Made by a program: the position numbers and the translations under genes. The notes under the pieces were generated by a model. The model made no database searches and was not told the origin of the DNA. It saw only the letters and a program-made list of their open reading frames with translations. Below are positions 7,503-21,300 of a stretch of DNA of 64,000 bases, piece by piece. Numbering within the stretch: the first letter of the stretch is position 1; each line of letters begins with the position of its first letter. This stretch comes from Isoperla grammatica (lineage: Eukaryota; Arthropoda; Insecta; Plecoptera; Perlodidae). The stretch lies in NCBI GenBank assembly GCA_945910005.1, contig CAMDTW010000642.1:434001-498000 (forward strand), read 5' to 3'.

Positions 7503-10500
7503 TTATCAAGTACAGTCACCGTCACAAGCAAGTAAACATGCGTTGTGCTGATACGTTGCATGTAGTGGCTTTCATGTCACTGACTTAGCGCAGGGTTTAT
7601 CAAGTACAGTCACCGTCACAAGCAAGGAAACATGCGTTCTCCTGATACGTTGCATGTAGTGGCTTCTATGTCACTGACTTAGCGCAGGGTTTATCAAGTA
7701 CAGTCACCGTCACAATAGAGAAAACATGCGTTGTCCTGATACTTTGCATGTAGTGGCTTCTATGTCACTGACTTAGCGCAGGGTTTATCAAGTACAGTCA
7801 CCGTCACAAGCAAGGAAACATGCGTTGTCCTCATACGTTGCATGTAGTGGCTTCTATGTCACTGACTTAGCGCAGGGTTTATCAAGTACAGTCACCGTCC
7901 AAAGCGAGGAAACATGCGTTGTCCTCATACGTTTCATGTAGTGGCTTCTATGTCACTGACTTAGCGCAGGGTTTATCAAGTACAGTCACCTTAACAAGTG
8001 AGGAAACATGAGTTGTCCTCATATTTTGCATGAAGTGGCTTTCATGTCACTGACTTAGCGCAGGGTTTATCAAGTACAGTCACCTTCACAAGCGAGGAAA
8101 CATGCGTTGTTCTTATATGTTTAATGAAGTGGCTTTCATGTCACTGACTTAGCGCAGGGTTTATCAAGTACAGTCACCGTCACAAGCGAGAAAACATGCG
8201 TTGTCCTCATACGTTGCATGTAGTGGCTTCTATGTCACTGACTTAGCGCAGGGTTTATCAAGTACAGTCACCTTCACAAGCGAGGAAACATGCGTTGTTC
8301 TCATATGTTGCATGAAGTGGCTTTCTTGTCACTGACTAAGCGCAGGGTTAATCAAGTACAGTCACCGTCACAAGCGAGAAAACATGCGTCTTTCTCATAT
8401 GTTGCATACAGTGGCTTTCATGTCACTGACTAAGCGCAGGGTTTATCAAGTACAGTCACCGTCACAAGCAAGGAAACATGCGTTGTCCTGATATGTTGCA
8501 TGTAGTGGCTTCTATGTCACTGACTAAGCGCAGGGTTTATCAAGTACAGTCACCGTCACAAGCAAGGAAACATGCGTTGTCCTGATATGTTGCATGTAGT
8601 GGCTTCTATAACACTGACTTAGCGCAGGGTTTATCAAGTACAGTCACCGTCACAAGCAAGGAAACATGCGTTGTCCTGATATGTTGCATGTAGTGGCTTC
8701 TATGTCACTGACTTAGCGCAGGGTTTATCAAGTACAGTCACCGTCACAAGCAAGGAAACATACGTTGTCCTCATACGTTGCATGTAGTGGCTTCTATGCC
8801 ACTGACTTAGCGCAGGGTTTATCAAGTACAGTCACCGTCACAAGCGAGGAAACATGCGTTGTCCTGATATGTTGCATGTAGTGGCTTTCATGTCACTGAC
8901 TTAGCGCAGGGTTTATCAAGTACAGTCACCGTCACAATCAAAAAAACATGCGTTGTCCTCATACGTTGCATGTAGTGGCTTCTATGTCACTGACTTAGCG
9001 CAGGGTTTATCAAGTACAGTCACCGTCACAAGCAAGGAAACATGCGTTGTCCTGATATGTTGCATGTAGTGGCTTCTATGTCACTGACATAGCGCAGGGT
9101 TTATCAAGTACAGTCACCGTCACAAGCAAAAAAACATGCGTTGTCCTGATATGTTGCATGTAGTGGCTTCTATGTCATTGACTTAGCGCAGGATTTATCA
9201 AGTACAGTCACCGTCACAAGCGAGGAAACATGCTTTGTCCTCATACGTTGCATGAAGTGGCTTCTATGTCACTGACTTAGCGCAGGGTTTATCAAGTTCA
9301 GTCACCGTCACAAGCGAGGAAACATGCGTTGTCCTGATATGTTGCATGTTGTGGCTTCTATGTCACTGACTTAGCGCAGGGTTTATCAATCACAGTCACC
9401 GTCACAAGCGAGGAAACATGCGTTGTCCTCATTCGTTGCATGTAATGGCTTCTATGTCACTGACTTAGCGCAGGGTTTATCAAGTACAGTCACCGTCACA
9501 AGCGTATAACGTGCGTTGTGCTGATACGTTGCATGTAGTGGATTCTATGTCACTGACTTAGCGCAGGGTTTATCAAGTACAGTCACCTTCACAATAGAGG
9601 AAACATGCGTTGTCCTGATATGTTGCATGAAGTCGCTTCTATGTCACTGACTAAGCGCAGGGTTTATCAAGTACAGTCACCGTCACAAGCAAGGAAACAT
9701 GCGTTGTCCTGATATGTTGCATGAAGTGGCTTCTATGTCACTGACTTTGCGCAGGGTTTATCAAGTACAATCACCGTCACAAGCAAGAAAACATGCGTTG
9801 TCCTGATATGTTGCATGTAGTGGCTTCTATGTCACTGACTTAGCGCAGGGTTTATCAAGTACAGTCACCGTCACAAGCGAGGCAACATGCGTTGTCCTCA
9901 TACGTTGCATGTAGTGGCTTCTATGTCACTGACTTAGCGCAGGGTTTATCAAGTACAGTCACCGTAACAAGCAAGGAAACATGCGTTGTCCTGATATGTT
10001 GCATGTTGTGGCTTCTATGACACTGACTTAGCGCAGGGTTTATCAAGTACAGTCACCGTCACAAGCAAGGAAACATGCGTTGTCCTCATATGTTGCATGT
10101 AGTGGCTTCTATGTCACTGACTTAGCGCAGGGTTTATCAAGTACAGTCACCGTCACAAGCAAGGAAACATGCGTTGTCCTCATATGTTGCATGTAGTGGC
10201 TTCTATGTCACTGACTTAGCGCAGGTGTTATCAAGTACAGTCACCGTCACAAGCAAGGAAACATGCGTTGTCCTCATACGTTGCATGTAGTGGCTACTAT
10301 GTCACTGACATAGCGCAGGGTTTATCAAGTACAGTCACCGTCGCAAGCAAGGAAACATGCGTTGTCCTGATATGTTGCATGTAGTGGCTTCTATGTCAAG
10401 GACTAAGCGCAGGGTTTATCAAGTACAGTCACCGTCACAAGCAAGGAAACATGCGTTGTCCTCATACGTTGCATGTAGTGGCTTTCATGTCACTGACTTA

Positions 10501-12013
10501 GCGCAGGGTTTATCAAGTACAGTCACCGTCACAAGCAAGAAAACATGCGTTTTCCTCATACGTTGCATGTAGTGGCTTCTATGTCACTGACTTAGCGCAG
10601 GGTTTATCAAGTTCAGTCACCGTCACAAGCAAGGAAACATGCGTTGTCCTGATACGTTGCATGTAGTGGCTTCTATGTCACTGACTTAGCGCAGGGTTTA
10701 TCAAGTACAGTCACCGTCACAAGCAAGGAAACATGCGTTGTCCTCATACGTTGCATGTAGTGGCTTTCATGTCACTGACTTAGCGCAGGGTTTATCAAGT
10801 ACAGTCACCGTCACAAGCAAGGCAATATGCGTTGTCCTGATATGTTGCATGAAGTGGCTTCTATGTCACTGACTTAGCGCAGGGTTTATCAAGTACAGTC
10901 ACCGTCACAACCGAGAAAACATGCGTTGTCCTGATATGTTGCATGTAGTGGCTTTCATGTCACTGACATAGCGCAGTGTTTATCAAGTACAGTCACAGTC
11001 ACAAGCGAGAAAACATGCGTTGTCCTGATATGTTGCATGTAGGGGCTTTCATGTCACTGACATAGCGCAGGGTTTATCAAGTAAAGTCACCGTCACAATA
11101 GAGGAAACATGCGTTGTCCTCATATGTTGCATGAAGTGGCTTCTATGTCACTGACTTAGCGCAGGGTTTATCAAGTACAGTCACCGTCACAAGCGAGGAA
11201 ACATGCGTTGGCCTCATACGTTTCATGTAGTGGCTTCTATGTCACTGACTTAGCGCAGGGTTCATCAAGTACAGTCACCTTCACAAGTGAGGAAACATGA
11301 GTTGTCTTCAGTTTTTGCATGAAGTGGCTTTCATGTCACTGACTTATCGCAGGGTTTATCAAGTACAGTCACCGTCACAAGCAAGGAAACATGCGTTGTC
11401 CTGATATGTTGCATCTAGTAGCTTCTATGTCACTGACTAAGCGCAGGGTTTATCAAGTACAGTAACCGTCACAAGCAAGGAAACATGCGTTGTCCTGATA
11501 TGTTGCATGTAGTGGCCTTCATGTCTTTGACTTAGTGCAAGGTTTATCAAGTACAGTCACCGTCACAAGCAAGGAAACATGCGTTGTCCTGATATGTTGC
11601 ATGTAGTGGCTTCTATGTCACTTACTTAGCGCAGGGTTTTTCAAGTACAGTCACCGTCACAAGCAAGGAAACATGCGTTGTTCTCATATGTTGCATGAAG
11701 TGGCTTCTATGTCACTGACTTAGCGCAGGGTTTATCAAGTACAGTCACCGTCACAAGCAAGGAAACATGCGTTGTCCTCATACGTTGCATGTAGTGGCTT
11801 CTATGTCACTGACATAGCGCAGGGTTTATCAAGTACAGTCACCGTCGCAAGCAAGGAAACATGCGTTGTCCTGATATGTTGCATGTAGTGGCTTCTATGT
11901 CAAGGACTAAGCGCAGAGTTTATCAAGTACAGTCACCGTCACAATAGAGGAAACATGCGTTGTCCTGATACGTTGCATGAAGTGGCTTCTATGTCACTGA
12001 CTTAGCGCAGGGT
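7503..12013 (+). repeat. Satellite block of 48 monomers, copied again from 12014
   Basis: Rare markers recur 4511 bp apart: agtaaacatg at 7531 and 12042, and tcacaatcaa at 8932 and 13441 (two bases less because of small deletions). 4511 is 48 x 94 minus 1, the one base being lost in the 93-bp monomer type. The block begins at the retrotransposon's right flank. Confidence 0.75.
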
Positions 12014-15000
12014 TTATCAAGTACAGTCACCGTCACAAGCAAGTAAACATGCGTTGTGCTGATACGTTGCATGTAGTGGCTTTCATGTCACTGACTTAGC
12101 GCAGGGTTTATCAAGTACAGTCACCGTCACAAGCAAGGAAACATGCGTTCTCCTGATACGTTGCATGTAGTGGCTTCTATGTCACTGACTTAGCGCAGGG
12201 TTTATCAAGTACAGTCACCGTCACAATAGAGAAAACATGCGTTGTCCTGATACTTTGCATGTAGTGGCTTCTATGTCACTGACTTAGCGTGGGTTTATCA
12301 AGTACAGTCACCGTCACAAGCAAGGAAACATGCGTTGTCCTCATACGTTGCATGTAGTGGCTTCTATGTCACTGACTTAGCGCAGGGTTTATCAAGTACA
12401 GTCACCGTCAAAAGCGAGGAAACATGCGTTGTCCTCATACGTTTCATGTAGTGGCTTCTATGTCACTGACTTAGCGCAGGGTTTATCAAGTACAGTCACC
12501 TTAACAAGTGAGGAAACATGAGTTGTCCTCATATTTTGCATGAAGTGGCTTTCATGTCACTGACTTAGCGCAGGGTTTATCAAGTACAGTCACCTTCACA
12601 AGCGAGGAAACATGCGTTGTTCTTATATGTTTAATGAAGTGGCTTTCATGTCACTGACTTAGCGCAGGGTTTATCAAGTACAGTCACCGTCACAAGCGAG
12701 AAAACATGCGTTGTCCTCATACGTTGCATGTAGTGGCTTCTATGTCACTGACTTAGCGCAGGGTTTATCAAGTACAGTCACCTTCACAAGCGAGGAAACA
12801 TGCGTTGTTCTCATATGTTGCATGAAGTGGCTTTCTTGTCACTGACTAAGCGCAGGGTTAATCAAGTACAGGCACCGTCACAAGCGAGGAAACATGCGTC
12901 TTTCTCATATGTTGCATACAGTGGCTTTCATGTCACTGACTAAGCGCAGGGTTTATCAAGTACAGTCACCGTCACAAGCAAGGAAACATGCGTTGTCCTG
13001 ATATGTTGCATGTAGTGGCTTCTATGTCACTGACTTAGCGCAGGGTTTATCAAGTACAGTCACCGTCACAAGCAAGGAAACATGCGTTGTCCTGATATGT
13101 TGCATGTAGTGGCTTCTATAACACTGACTAGCGCAGGGTTTATCAAGTACAGTCACCGTCACAAGCAAGGAAACATGCGTTGTCCTGATATGTTGCATGT
13201 AGTGGCTTCTATGTCACTGACTTAGCGCAGGGTTTATCAAGTACAGTCACCGTCACAAGCAAGGAAACATACGTTGTCCTCATACGTTGCATGTAAAGGC
13301 TTCTATGCCACTGACTTAGCGCAGGGTTTATCAAGTACAGTCACCGTCACAAGCGAGGAAACATGCGTTGTCCTGATATGTTGCATGTAGTGGCTAACAT
13401 GTCACTGACTTAGCGCAGGGTTTATCAAGTACAGTCACCGTCACAATCAAAAAAACATGCGTTGTCCTCATACGTTGCATGTAGTGGCTTCTATGTCACT
13501 GACTTAGCGCAGGGTTTATCAAGTACAGTCACCGTCACAATAGAGAAAACATGCGTTGTCCTGATACTTTGCATGTAGTGGCTTCTATGTCACTGACTTA
13601 GCGTGGGTTTATCAAGTACAGTCACCGTCACAAGCAAGGAAACATGCGTTGTCCTCATACGTTGCATGTAGTGGCTTCTATGTCACTGACTTAGCGCAGG
13701 GTTTATCAAGTACAGTCACCGTCAAAAGCGAGGAAACATGCGTTGTCCTCATACGTTTCATGTAGTGGCTTCTATGTCACTGACTTAGCGCAGGGTTTAT
13801 CAAGTACAGTCACCTTAACAAGTGAGAATACATGAGTTGTCCTCATATTTTGCATGAAGTGGCTTTCATGTCTTTGACTTAGTGCAAGGTTTATCAAGTA
13901 CAGTCACCGTCACAAGCAAGGAAACATGCGTTGTCCTGATATGTTGCATGTAGTGGCTTCTATGTCACTTACTTAGCGCAGGGTTTATCAAGTACAGTCA
14001 CCGTCACAAGCAAGGAAACATGCGTTGTTCTCATATGTTGCATGAAGTGGCTTCTATGTCACTGACTTAGCGCAGGGTTTATCAAGTACAGTCACCGTCA
14101 CAAGCAAGGAAACATGCGTTGTCCTCATACGTTGCATGTAGTGGCTTCTATGTCACTGACATAGCGCAGGGTTTATCAAGTACAGTCACCGTCGCAAGCA
14201 AGGAAACATGCGTTGTCCTGATATGTTGCATGTAGTGGCTTCTATGTCAAGGACTAAGCGCAGAGTTTATCAAGTACAGTCACCGTCACAATAGAGGAAA
14301 CATGCGTTGTCCTGATACGTTGCTTGAAGTGGCTTCTATGTCACTGACTTAGCGCAGGGTTTATCAAGTACAGTCACCGTCACAAGCAAGTAAACATGCG
14401 TTGTGCTGATACGTTGCATGTAGTGGCTTTCATGTCACTGACTTAGCGCAGGGTTTATCAAGTACAGTCACCGTCACAAGCAAGGAAACATGCGTTCTCC
14501 TGATACGTTGCATGTAGTGGCTTCTATGTCACTGACTTAGCGCAGGGTTTATCAAGTACAGTCACCGTCACAATAGAGAAAACATGCGTTGTCCTGATAC
14601 TTTGCATGTAGTGGCTTCTATGTCACTGACTTAGCGTGGGTTTATCAAGTACAGTCACCGTCACAAGCAAGGAAACATGCGTTGTCCTCATACGTTGCAT
14701 GTAGTGGCTTCTATGTCACTGACTTAGCGCAGGGTTTATCAAGTACAGTCACCGTCAAAAGCGAGGAAACATGCGTTGTCCTCATACGTTTCATGTAGTG
14801 GCTTCTATGTCACTGACTTAGCGCAGGGTTTATCAAGTACAGTCACCTTAACAAGTGAGGAAACATGAGTTGTCCTCATATTTTGCATGAAGTGGCTTTC
14901 ATGTCACTGACTTAGCGCAGGGTTTATCAAGTACAGTCACCTTCACAAGCGAGGAAACATGCGTTGTTCTTATATGTTTAATGAAGTGGCTTTCATGTCA

Positions 15001-15888
15001 CTGACTTAGCGCAGGGTTTATCAAGTACAGTCACCGTCACAAGCGAGAAAACATGCGTTGTCCTCATACGTTGCATGTAGTGGCTTCTATGTCACTGACT
15101 TAGCGCAGGGTTTATCAAGTACAGTCACCTTCACAAGCGAGGAAACATGCGTTGTTCTCATATGTTGCATGAAGTGGCTTTCTTGTCACTGACTAAGCGC
15201 AGGGTTAATCAAGTACAGGCACCGTCACAAGCGAGGAAACATGCGTCTTTCTCATATGTTGCATACAGTGGCTTTCATGTCACTGACTAAGCGCAGGGTT
15301 TATCAAGTACAGTCACCGTCACAAGCAAGGAAACATGCGTTGTCCTGATATGTTGCATGTAGTGGCTTCTATGTCACTGACTTAGCGCAGGGTTTATCAA
15401 GTACAGTCACCGTCACAAGCAAGGAAACATGCGTTGTCCTGATATGTTGCATGTAGTGGCTTCTATAACACTGACTAGCGCAGGGTTTATCAAGTACAGT
15501 CACCGTCACAAGCAAGGAAACATGCGTTGTCCTGATATGTTGCATGTAGTGGCTTCTATGTCACTGACTTAGCGCAGGGTTTATCAAGTACAGTCACCGT
15601 CACAAGCAAGGAAACATACGTTGTCCTCATACGTTGCATGTAGTGGCTTCTATGCCACTGACTTAGCGCAGGGTTTATCAAGTACAGTCACCGTCACAAG
15701 CGAGGAAACATGCGTTGTCCTGATATGTTGCATGTAGTGGCTTTCATGTCACTGACTTAGCGCAGGGTTTATCAAGTACAGTCACCGTCACAATCAAAAA
15801 AACATGCGTTGTCCTCATACGTTGCATGTAGTGGCTTCTATGTCACTGACTTAGCGCAGGGTTTATCAAGTACAGTCACCGTCACAAG
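11521..15888 (+). repeat. 2347-bp tandem duplication with a rearranged joint
   Basis: Markers at 11521 (tctttgacttagtgc), 12042 (agtaaacatg), 12227 (tagagaaaac) and 13441 (tcacaatcaa) recur at 13868, 14389, 14574 and 15788, all 2347 bp later. Between about 13541 and 13867 the sequence instead follows 12227 onward at an offset of 1314 bp. The joint is therefore composite and implies at least two events. Confidence 0.72.
12010..12013 (+). other. Paralogous empty integration site
   Basis: The gggt here matches the occupied site. The sequence to its left matches the element's left flank at an offset of 7485 bp, including the uncommon gcgcagagttt and, with minor changes, gcatctagtagcttc at about 11411. 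The sequence to its right matches the right flank at 4511 bp, including the uncommon agtaaacatg. The difference, 2974 bp, equals the element plus one target duplication. Confidence 0.85.
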
Positions 15889-18330
15889 CAAGGAAACATG
15901 CGTTGTCCTGATATGTTGCATGTAGTGGCTTCTATGTCACTGACATAGCGCAGGGTTTATCAAGTACAGTCACCGTCACAAGCAAGGAAACATGCGTTGT
16001 CCTGATATGTTGCATGTAGTGGCTTCTATGTCATTGACTTAGCGCAGGATTTATCAAGTACAGTCACCGTCACAAGCGAGGAAACATGCGTTGTCCTCAT
16101 ACGTTGCATGAAGTGGCTTCTATGTCACTGACTTAGCGCAGGGTTTATCAAGTTCAGTCACCGTCACAAGCAAGGAAACATGCGTTGTCCTGATATGTTG
16201 CATGTTGTGGCTTCTATGTCACTGACTTAGCGCAGGGTTTATCAAGTACAGTCACCGTCACAAGCGAGGAAACATGCGTTGTCCTCATTCGTTGCATGTA
16301 ATGGCTTCTATGTCACTGACTTAGCGCAGGGTTTATCAAGTACAGTCACCGTCACAAGCGTATAACGTGCGTTGTGCTGATACGTTGCATGTAGTGGATT
16401 CTATGTCACTGACTTAGCGCAGGGTTTATCAAGTACAGTCACCTTCACAATAGAGGAAACATGCGTTGTCCTGATATGTTGCATGAAGTCGCTTCTATGT
16501 CACTGACTAAGCGCAGGGTTTATCAAGTACAGTCACCGTCACAAGCAAGGAAACATGCGTTGTCCTGATATGTTGCATGAAGTGGCTTCTATGTCACTGA
16601 CTTTGCGCAGGGTTTATCAAGTACAGTCACCGTCACAAGCAAGAAAACATGCGTTGTCCTGATATGTTGCATGTAGTGGCTTCTTTGTCACTGACTTAGC
16701 GCAGGGTTTATCAAGTACAGTCACCGTCACAAGCGAGGAAACATGCGTTGTCCTCATACGTTGCTTGTAGTGGCTTCTATGTCACTGACTTAGCGCAGGG
16801 TTTATCAAGTACAGTCACCGTAACAAGCAAGGAAACATGCGTTGTCCTGATATGTTGCATGTTGTGGCTTCTATGACACTGACTTAGCGCAGGGTTTATC
16901 AAGTACAGTCACCGTCACAAGCAAGGAAACATGCGTTGTCCTCATATGTTGCATGTAGTGGCTTCTATGTCACTGACTTAGCGCAGGGTTTATCAAGTAC
17001 AGTCACCGTCACAAGCAAGGAAACATGCGTTGTCCTCATATGTTGCATGTAGTGGCTTCTATGTCACTGACTTAGCGCAGGGTTTATCAAGTACAGTCAC
17101 CGTCACAAGCAAGGAAACATGCGTTGTCCTCATACGTTGCATGTAGTGGCTTCTATGTCACTGACAAAGCGCAGGGTTTATCGAGTACAGTCACCGTCGC
17201 AAGCAAGGAAACATGCGTTGTCCTGATATGTTGCATGTAGTGGCTTCTATGTCAAGTACTAAGCGCAGGGTTTATCAAGTACAGTCACCGTTACAAGCAA
17301 GGAAACATGCGTTGTCCTCATACGTTGCATGTAGTGGCTTTCATGTCACTGACTTAGCGCAGGGTTTATCAAGTACAGTCACCGTCACAAGCAAGAAAAC
17401 ATGCGTTTTCCTCATACGTTGCATGTAGTGGCTTCTATGTCACTGACTTAGCGCAGGGTTTATCAAGTTCAGTCACCGTCACAAGCAAGGAAACATGCGT
17501 TGTCCTGATACGTTGCATGTAGTGGCTTCTATGTCACTGACTTAGCGCAGGGTTTATCAAGTACAGTCACCGTCACAAGCAAGGAAACATGCGTTGTCCT
17601 CATACGTTGCATGTAGTGGCTTTCATGTCACTGACTTAGCGCAGGGTTTATCAAGTACAGTCACCGTCACAAGCAAGGCAATATGCGTTGTCCTGATATG
17701 TTGCATGAAGTGGCTTCTATGTCACTGACTTAGCGCAGGGTTTATCAAGTACAGTCACCGTCACAACCGAGAAAACATGCGTTGTCCTGATATGTTGCAT
17801 GTAGTGGCTTTCATGTCACTGACATAGCGCAGTGTTTATCAAGTACAGTCACAGTCACAAGCGAGAAAACATGCGTTGTCCTGATATGTTGCATGAAGGG
17901 GCTTTCATGTCACTGACATAGCGCAGTGTTTATCAAGTAAAGTCACTTTCACAATAGAGGAAACATGCGTTGTCCTCATATGTTGCATGAAGTGGCTTCT
18001 ATGTCACTGACTTAGCGCAGGGTTTATCAAGTACAGTCACCGTCACAAGCGAGGAAACATGCGTTGGCCTCATACGTTTCATGTAGTGGCTTCTATGTCA
18101 CTGACTTAGCGCAGGGTTCATCAAGTACAGTCACCTTCACAAGTGAGGAAACATGAGTTGTCTTCAGTTTTTGCATGAAGTGGCTTTCATGTCACTGACT
18201 TATCGCAGGGTTTATCAAGTACAGTCACCTTCACAAGCGAGGAAACATGCGTTGTTCTCATATGTTGCATGAAGTGGCTTTCATGTCACTGACTTAGCGC
18301 AGGGTTTATCAAGTACAGTCACCTTCACAA

Positions 18331-21300
18331 GCGAGGAACCATGCGTTGTTCTCATATGTTGCATGAAGTGGCTACCATGTCACTGACTTAGCGCAGGGTT
18401 TATCAAGAACAGTCACCGTCACAAGCGAGGAAACATGCGTTGTTCTCATATGTTGCATGAAGTGGCTTTTTATGTCACTGACTTAGCGCAGGGTTTATCA
18501 AGTACAGTCACCGTCACAAGCAAGGAAACATGCGTTGTCCTGATATGTTGCATGTTGTGGCTTCTATGTCACTGACTTAGCGCAGGGTTTATCAAGTACA
18601 GTCACCGTCACAAGCGAGGATTCATGCGTTGTCCTCATATGTTGCATGTAGTGGCTTCTATGTCACTGACTTAGCGCAGGGTTTATCAAGAACAGTCACC
18701 TTCACAAGCGAGGAAACATGCGTTGTTCTCATATGTTGCATGAAGTGGCTTTCATGTCACTGACTTAGCGCAGGGTTTATCAAGTACAGTCACCGTCACA
18801 AGCGAGGAAACATGCGTTGTTCTCATATGTTGCATGAAGTGGCTTTCATGTCACTGACTTAGCGCAGGGTTTATCAAGTACAGTCACCGTCACAAGCAAG
18901 GAAACATGCGTTGTCCTGATATGTTGCATGTAGTGGCTTCTATGTCACTGACTAAGCGCAGGGTTAATCAAGTACAGTCACCGTCACAAGCTAGGAAACA
19001 TGCGTTGTCCTCATACGTTTCATGTAGTGGCTTCTATGTCACTGACTTAGCGCAGGGTTTATCAAGTACAGTCACCGTCACAATAGAGGTAACATGCGTA
19101 GTCCTGATATGTTGCATGTAGTGGCTTTCATGTCACTGCCATAGCGCAGGGTTTATCAAGTTCAGTCACCGTCACAAGCGAGAAAACATGCGTTGTCCTG
19201 ATATGTTGCATGTAGTGGCTTTAATGTCACTGACATAGCGCAGGGTTTATCAAGTAAAGTCACCGTCACAATAGAGGAAACATGCGTTGTCCTCATATGT
19301 TGCATGAAGTGGCTTCTATGTCACTGACTTAGCGCAGGGTTTATCAAGTACAGTCACCGTCACAAGCGAGGAAACATGCGTTGTCCTCATACGTTTTATG
19401 TAGTGGCTTCTATGTCACTGACTTAGCGCAGGGTTTATCAAGTACAGTCACCGTCACAAGCAAGTAAACATGCGTTGTGCTGATACGTTGCATGTAGTGG
19501 CTTTCATGTCACTGACTTAGCGCAGGGTTTATCAAGTACAGTCACCGTCACAAGCAAGGAAACATGCATTGTCCTGAAACGTTTCATGTGGTGGCTTCTA
19601 TGTCACTGACTTAGCGCAGGGTTTATCAAGTACAGTCACCGTCACAATAGAGAAAACATGCGTTGTCCTAATACGTTGCATGTAGTGGCTTCTATGTCAC
19701 TGACTTAGCGCAGGGTTTATCAAGTACAGTCACCGTCACAAGCAAGGAAACATGCGTTGTCCTCATACGTTGCATGTAGTGGCTTCTATGTCACTGACTT
19801 AGCGCAGGGTTTATCAAGTACAGTCACCGTCACAAGCGAGGACACATGCGTTGTCATCATACGTTTCATGTAGTGGCTTCTATGTCACTGACTTAGCGCA
19901 GGGTTTATCAAGTACAGTCACCTTCACAAGTGAGGAAACATGAGTTGTCCTCATATTTTGCATGAAGTGGCTTTCATGTCACTGACTTAGCGCAGGGTTT
20001 ATCAAGTACAGTCACCTTCACAAGCGAGGAAACATGCGTTGTTCTCATATGTTGCATGAAGTGGCTTTCATGTCACTGACTTAGCGCAGGGTTTATCAAG
20101 TACAGTCACCGTCACAAGCGAGGAAACATGCGTTGTCCTCATACGTTGCATGTAGTGGCTTCTATGTCACTTACTTAGCGCAGGGTTTATCAAGTACAGT
20201 CACCTTCACAAGCGAGGAAACATGCGTTGTTCTCATATGTTGCATGAAGTGGCTTTCTTGTCACTGACTAAGCGCAGGGTTAATCAAGTACAGTCACCGT
20301 CACAAGCGAGGAAACATGCGTTGTTCTCATATGTTGCATTGAGTGACTTTCATGTCACTGACTTAGCGCAAAGTTTATCAAGTACAGTCACCGTCACAAG
20401 CAAGGCAACATGTGTTGTCCTGATATGTTGCATGTAGTGGCTTCTATATCACTGACATAGCGCAGGGTTTATCAAGTACAGTCACCGTCACAAGCGAGGA
20501 AACATGCGTTGTCCTCATATGTTGCATAGAGTGGCTTCAATGTCACTGACTTAGCGCAAGGTTTATCAAGTACAGTCACCTTCACAAGCGAGGACACATG
20601 CGTTGTTCTCATATGTTGCATGTAGTGGCTTCTATGTCATTCACTTAGCGCAGGGTTTATCAAGTACAGTCACCGTCACAAGCGAGGAAACATGCGTTGT
20701 TCTCATATGTTGCATGAAGTGGCTTTCATGTCACTGACTTAGCGCAGGGTTTATCAAGTACAGTCACCCTCACAAGCAAGGAAACATGCGTTGTCCTGAT
20801 ATGTTGCATGTAGTGGCCTTCATGTCACTGACTTAGTGCAATGTTTATCAAGTACAGTCACCGTCACAAGCAAGGAAACATGCGTTGTCCTGATATGTTG
20901 CATGTAGTGGCTTCTATGTCACTTACTTAGCGCAGGGTTTATCAAGTACAGTCACCGTCACAAGCAAGGAAACATGCGTTGTCCTCATATGTTGCATGAA
21001 GTGGCTTCTATGTCACTGACTTAGCGCAGGGTTTATCAAGTACAGTCACCGTCACAAGCAAGGAAACATGCGTTGTCCTCATACGTTGCATGTAGTGGCT
21101 TCTATGTCACTGACATAGCGCAGGGTTTATCAAGAACAGTCACCGTCGCAAGCAAGGAAACATGCGTTGTCCTGATATGTTGCATGTAGTGGCTTCTATG
21201 TCAAGGACTAAGCGCAGGGTTTATCAAGTACAGTCACCGTCACAATAGAGGAAACATGCGTTGTCCTGAAACGTTGCATGTAGTGGCTTCTATGTCACTG

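Noticed and set aside
7477..7600. Satellite transcript driven by the 3' LTR
   Set aside because: The promoter copy is there, but nothing in the sequence shows a transcript; kept only as a possibility.
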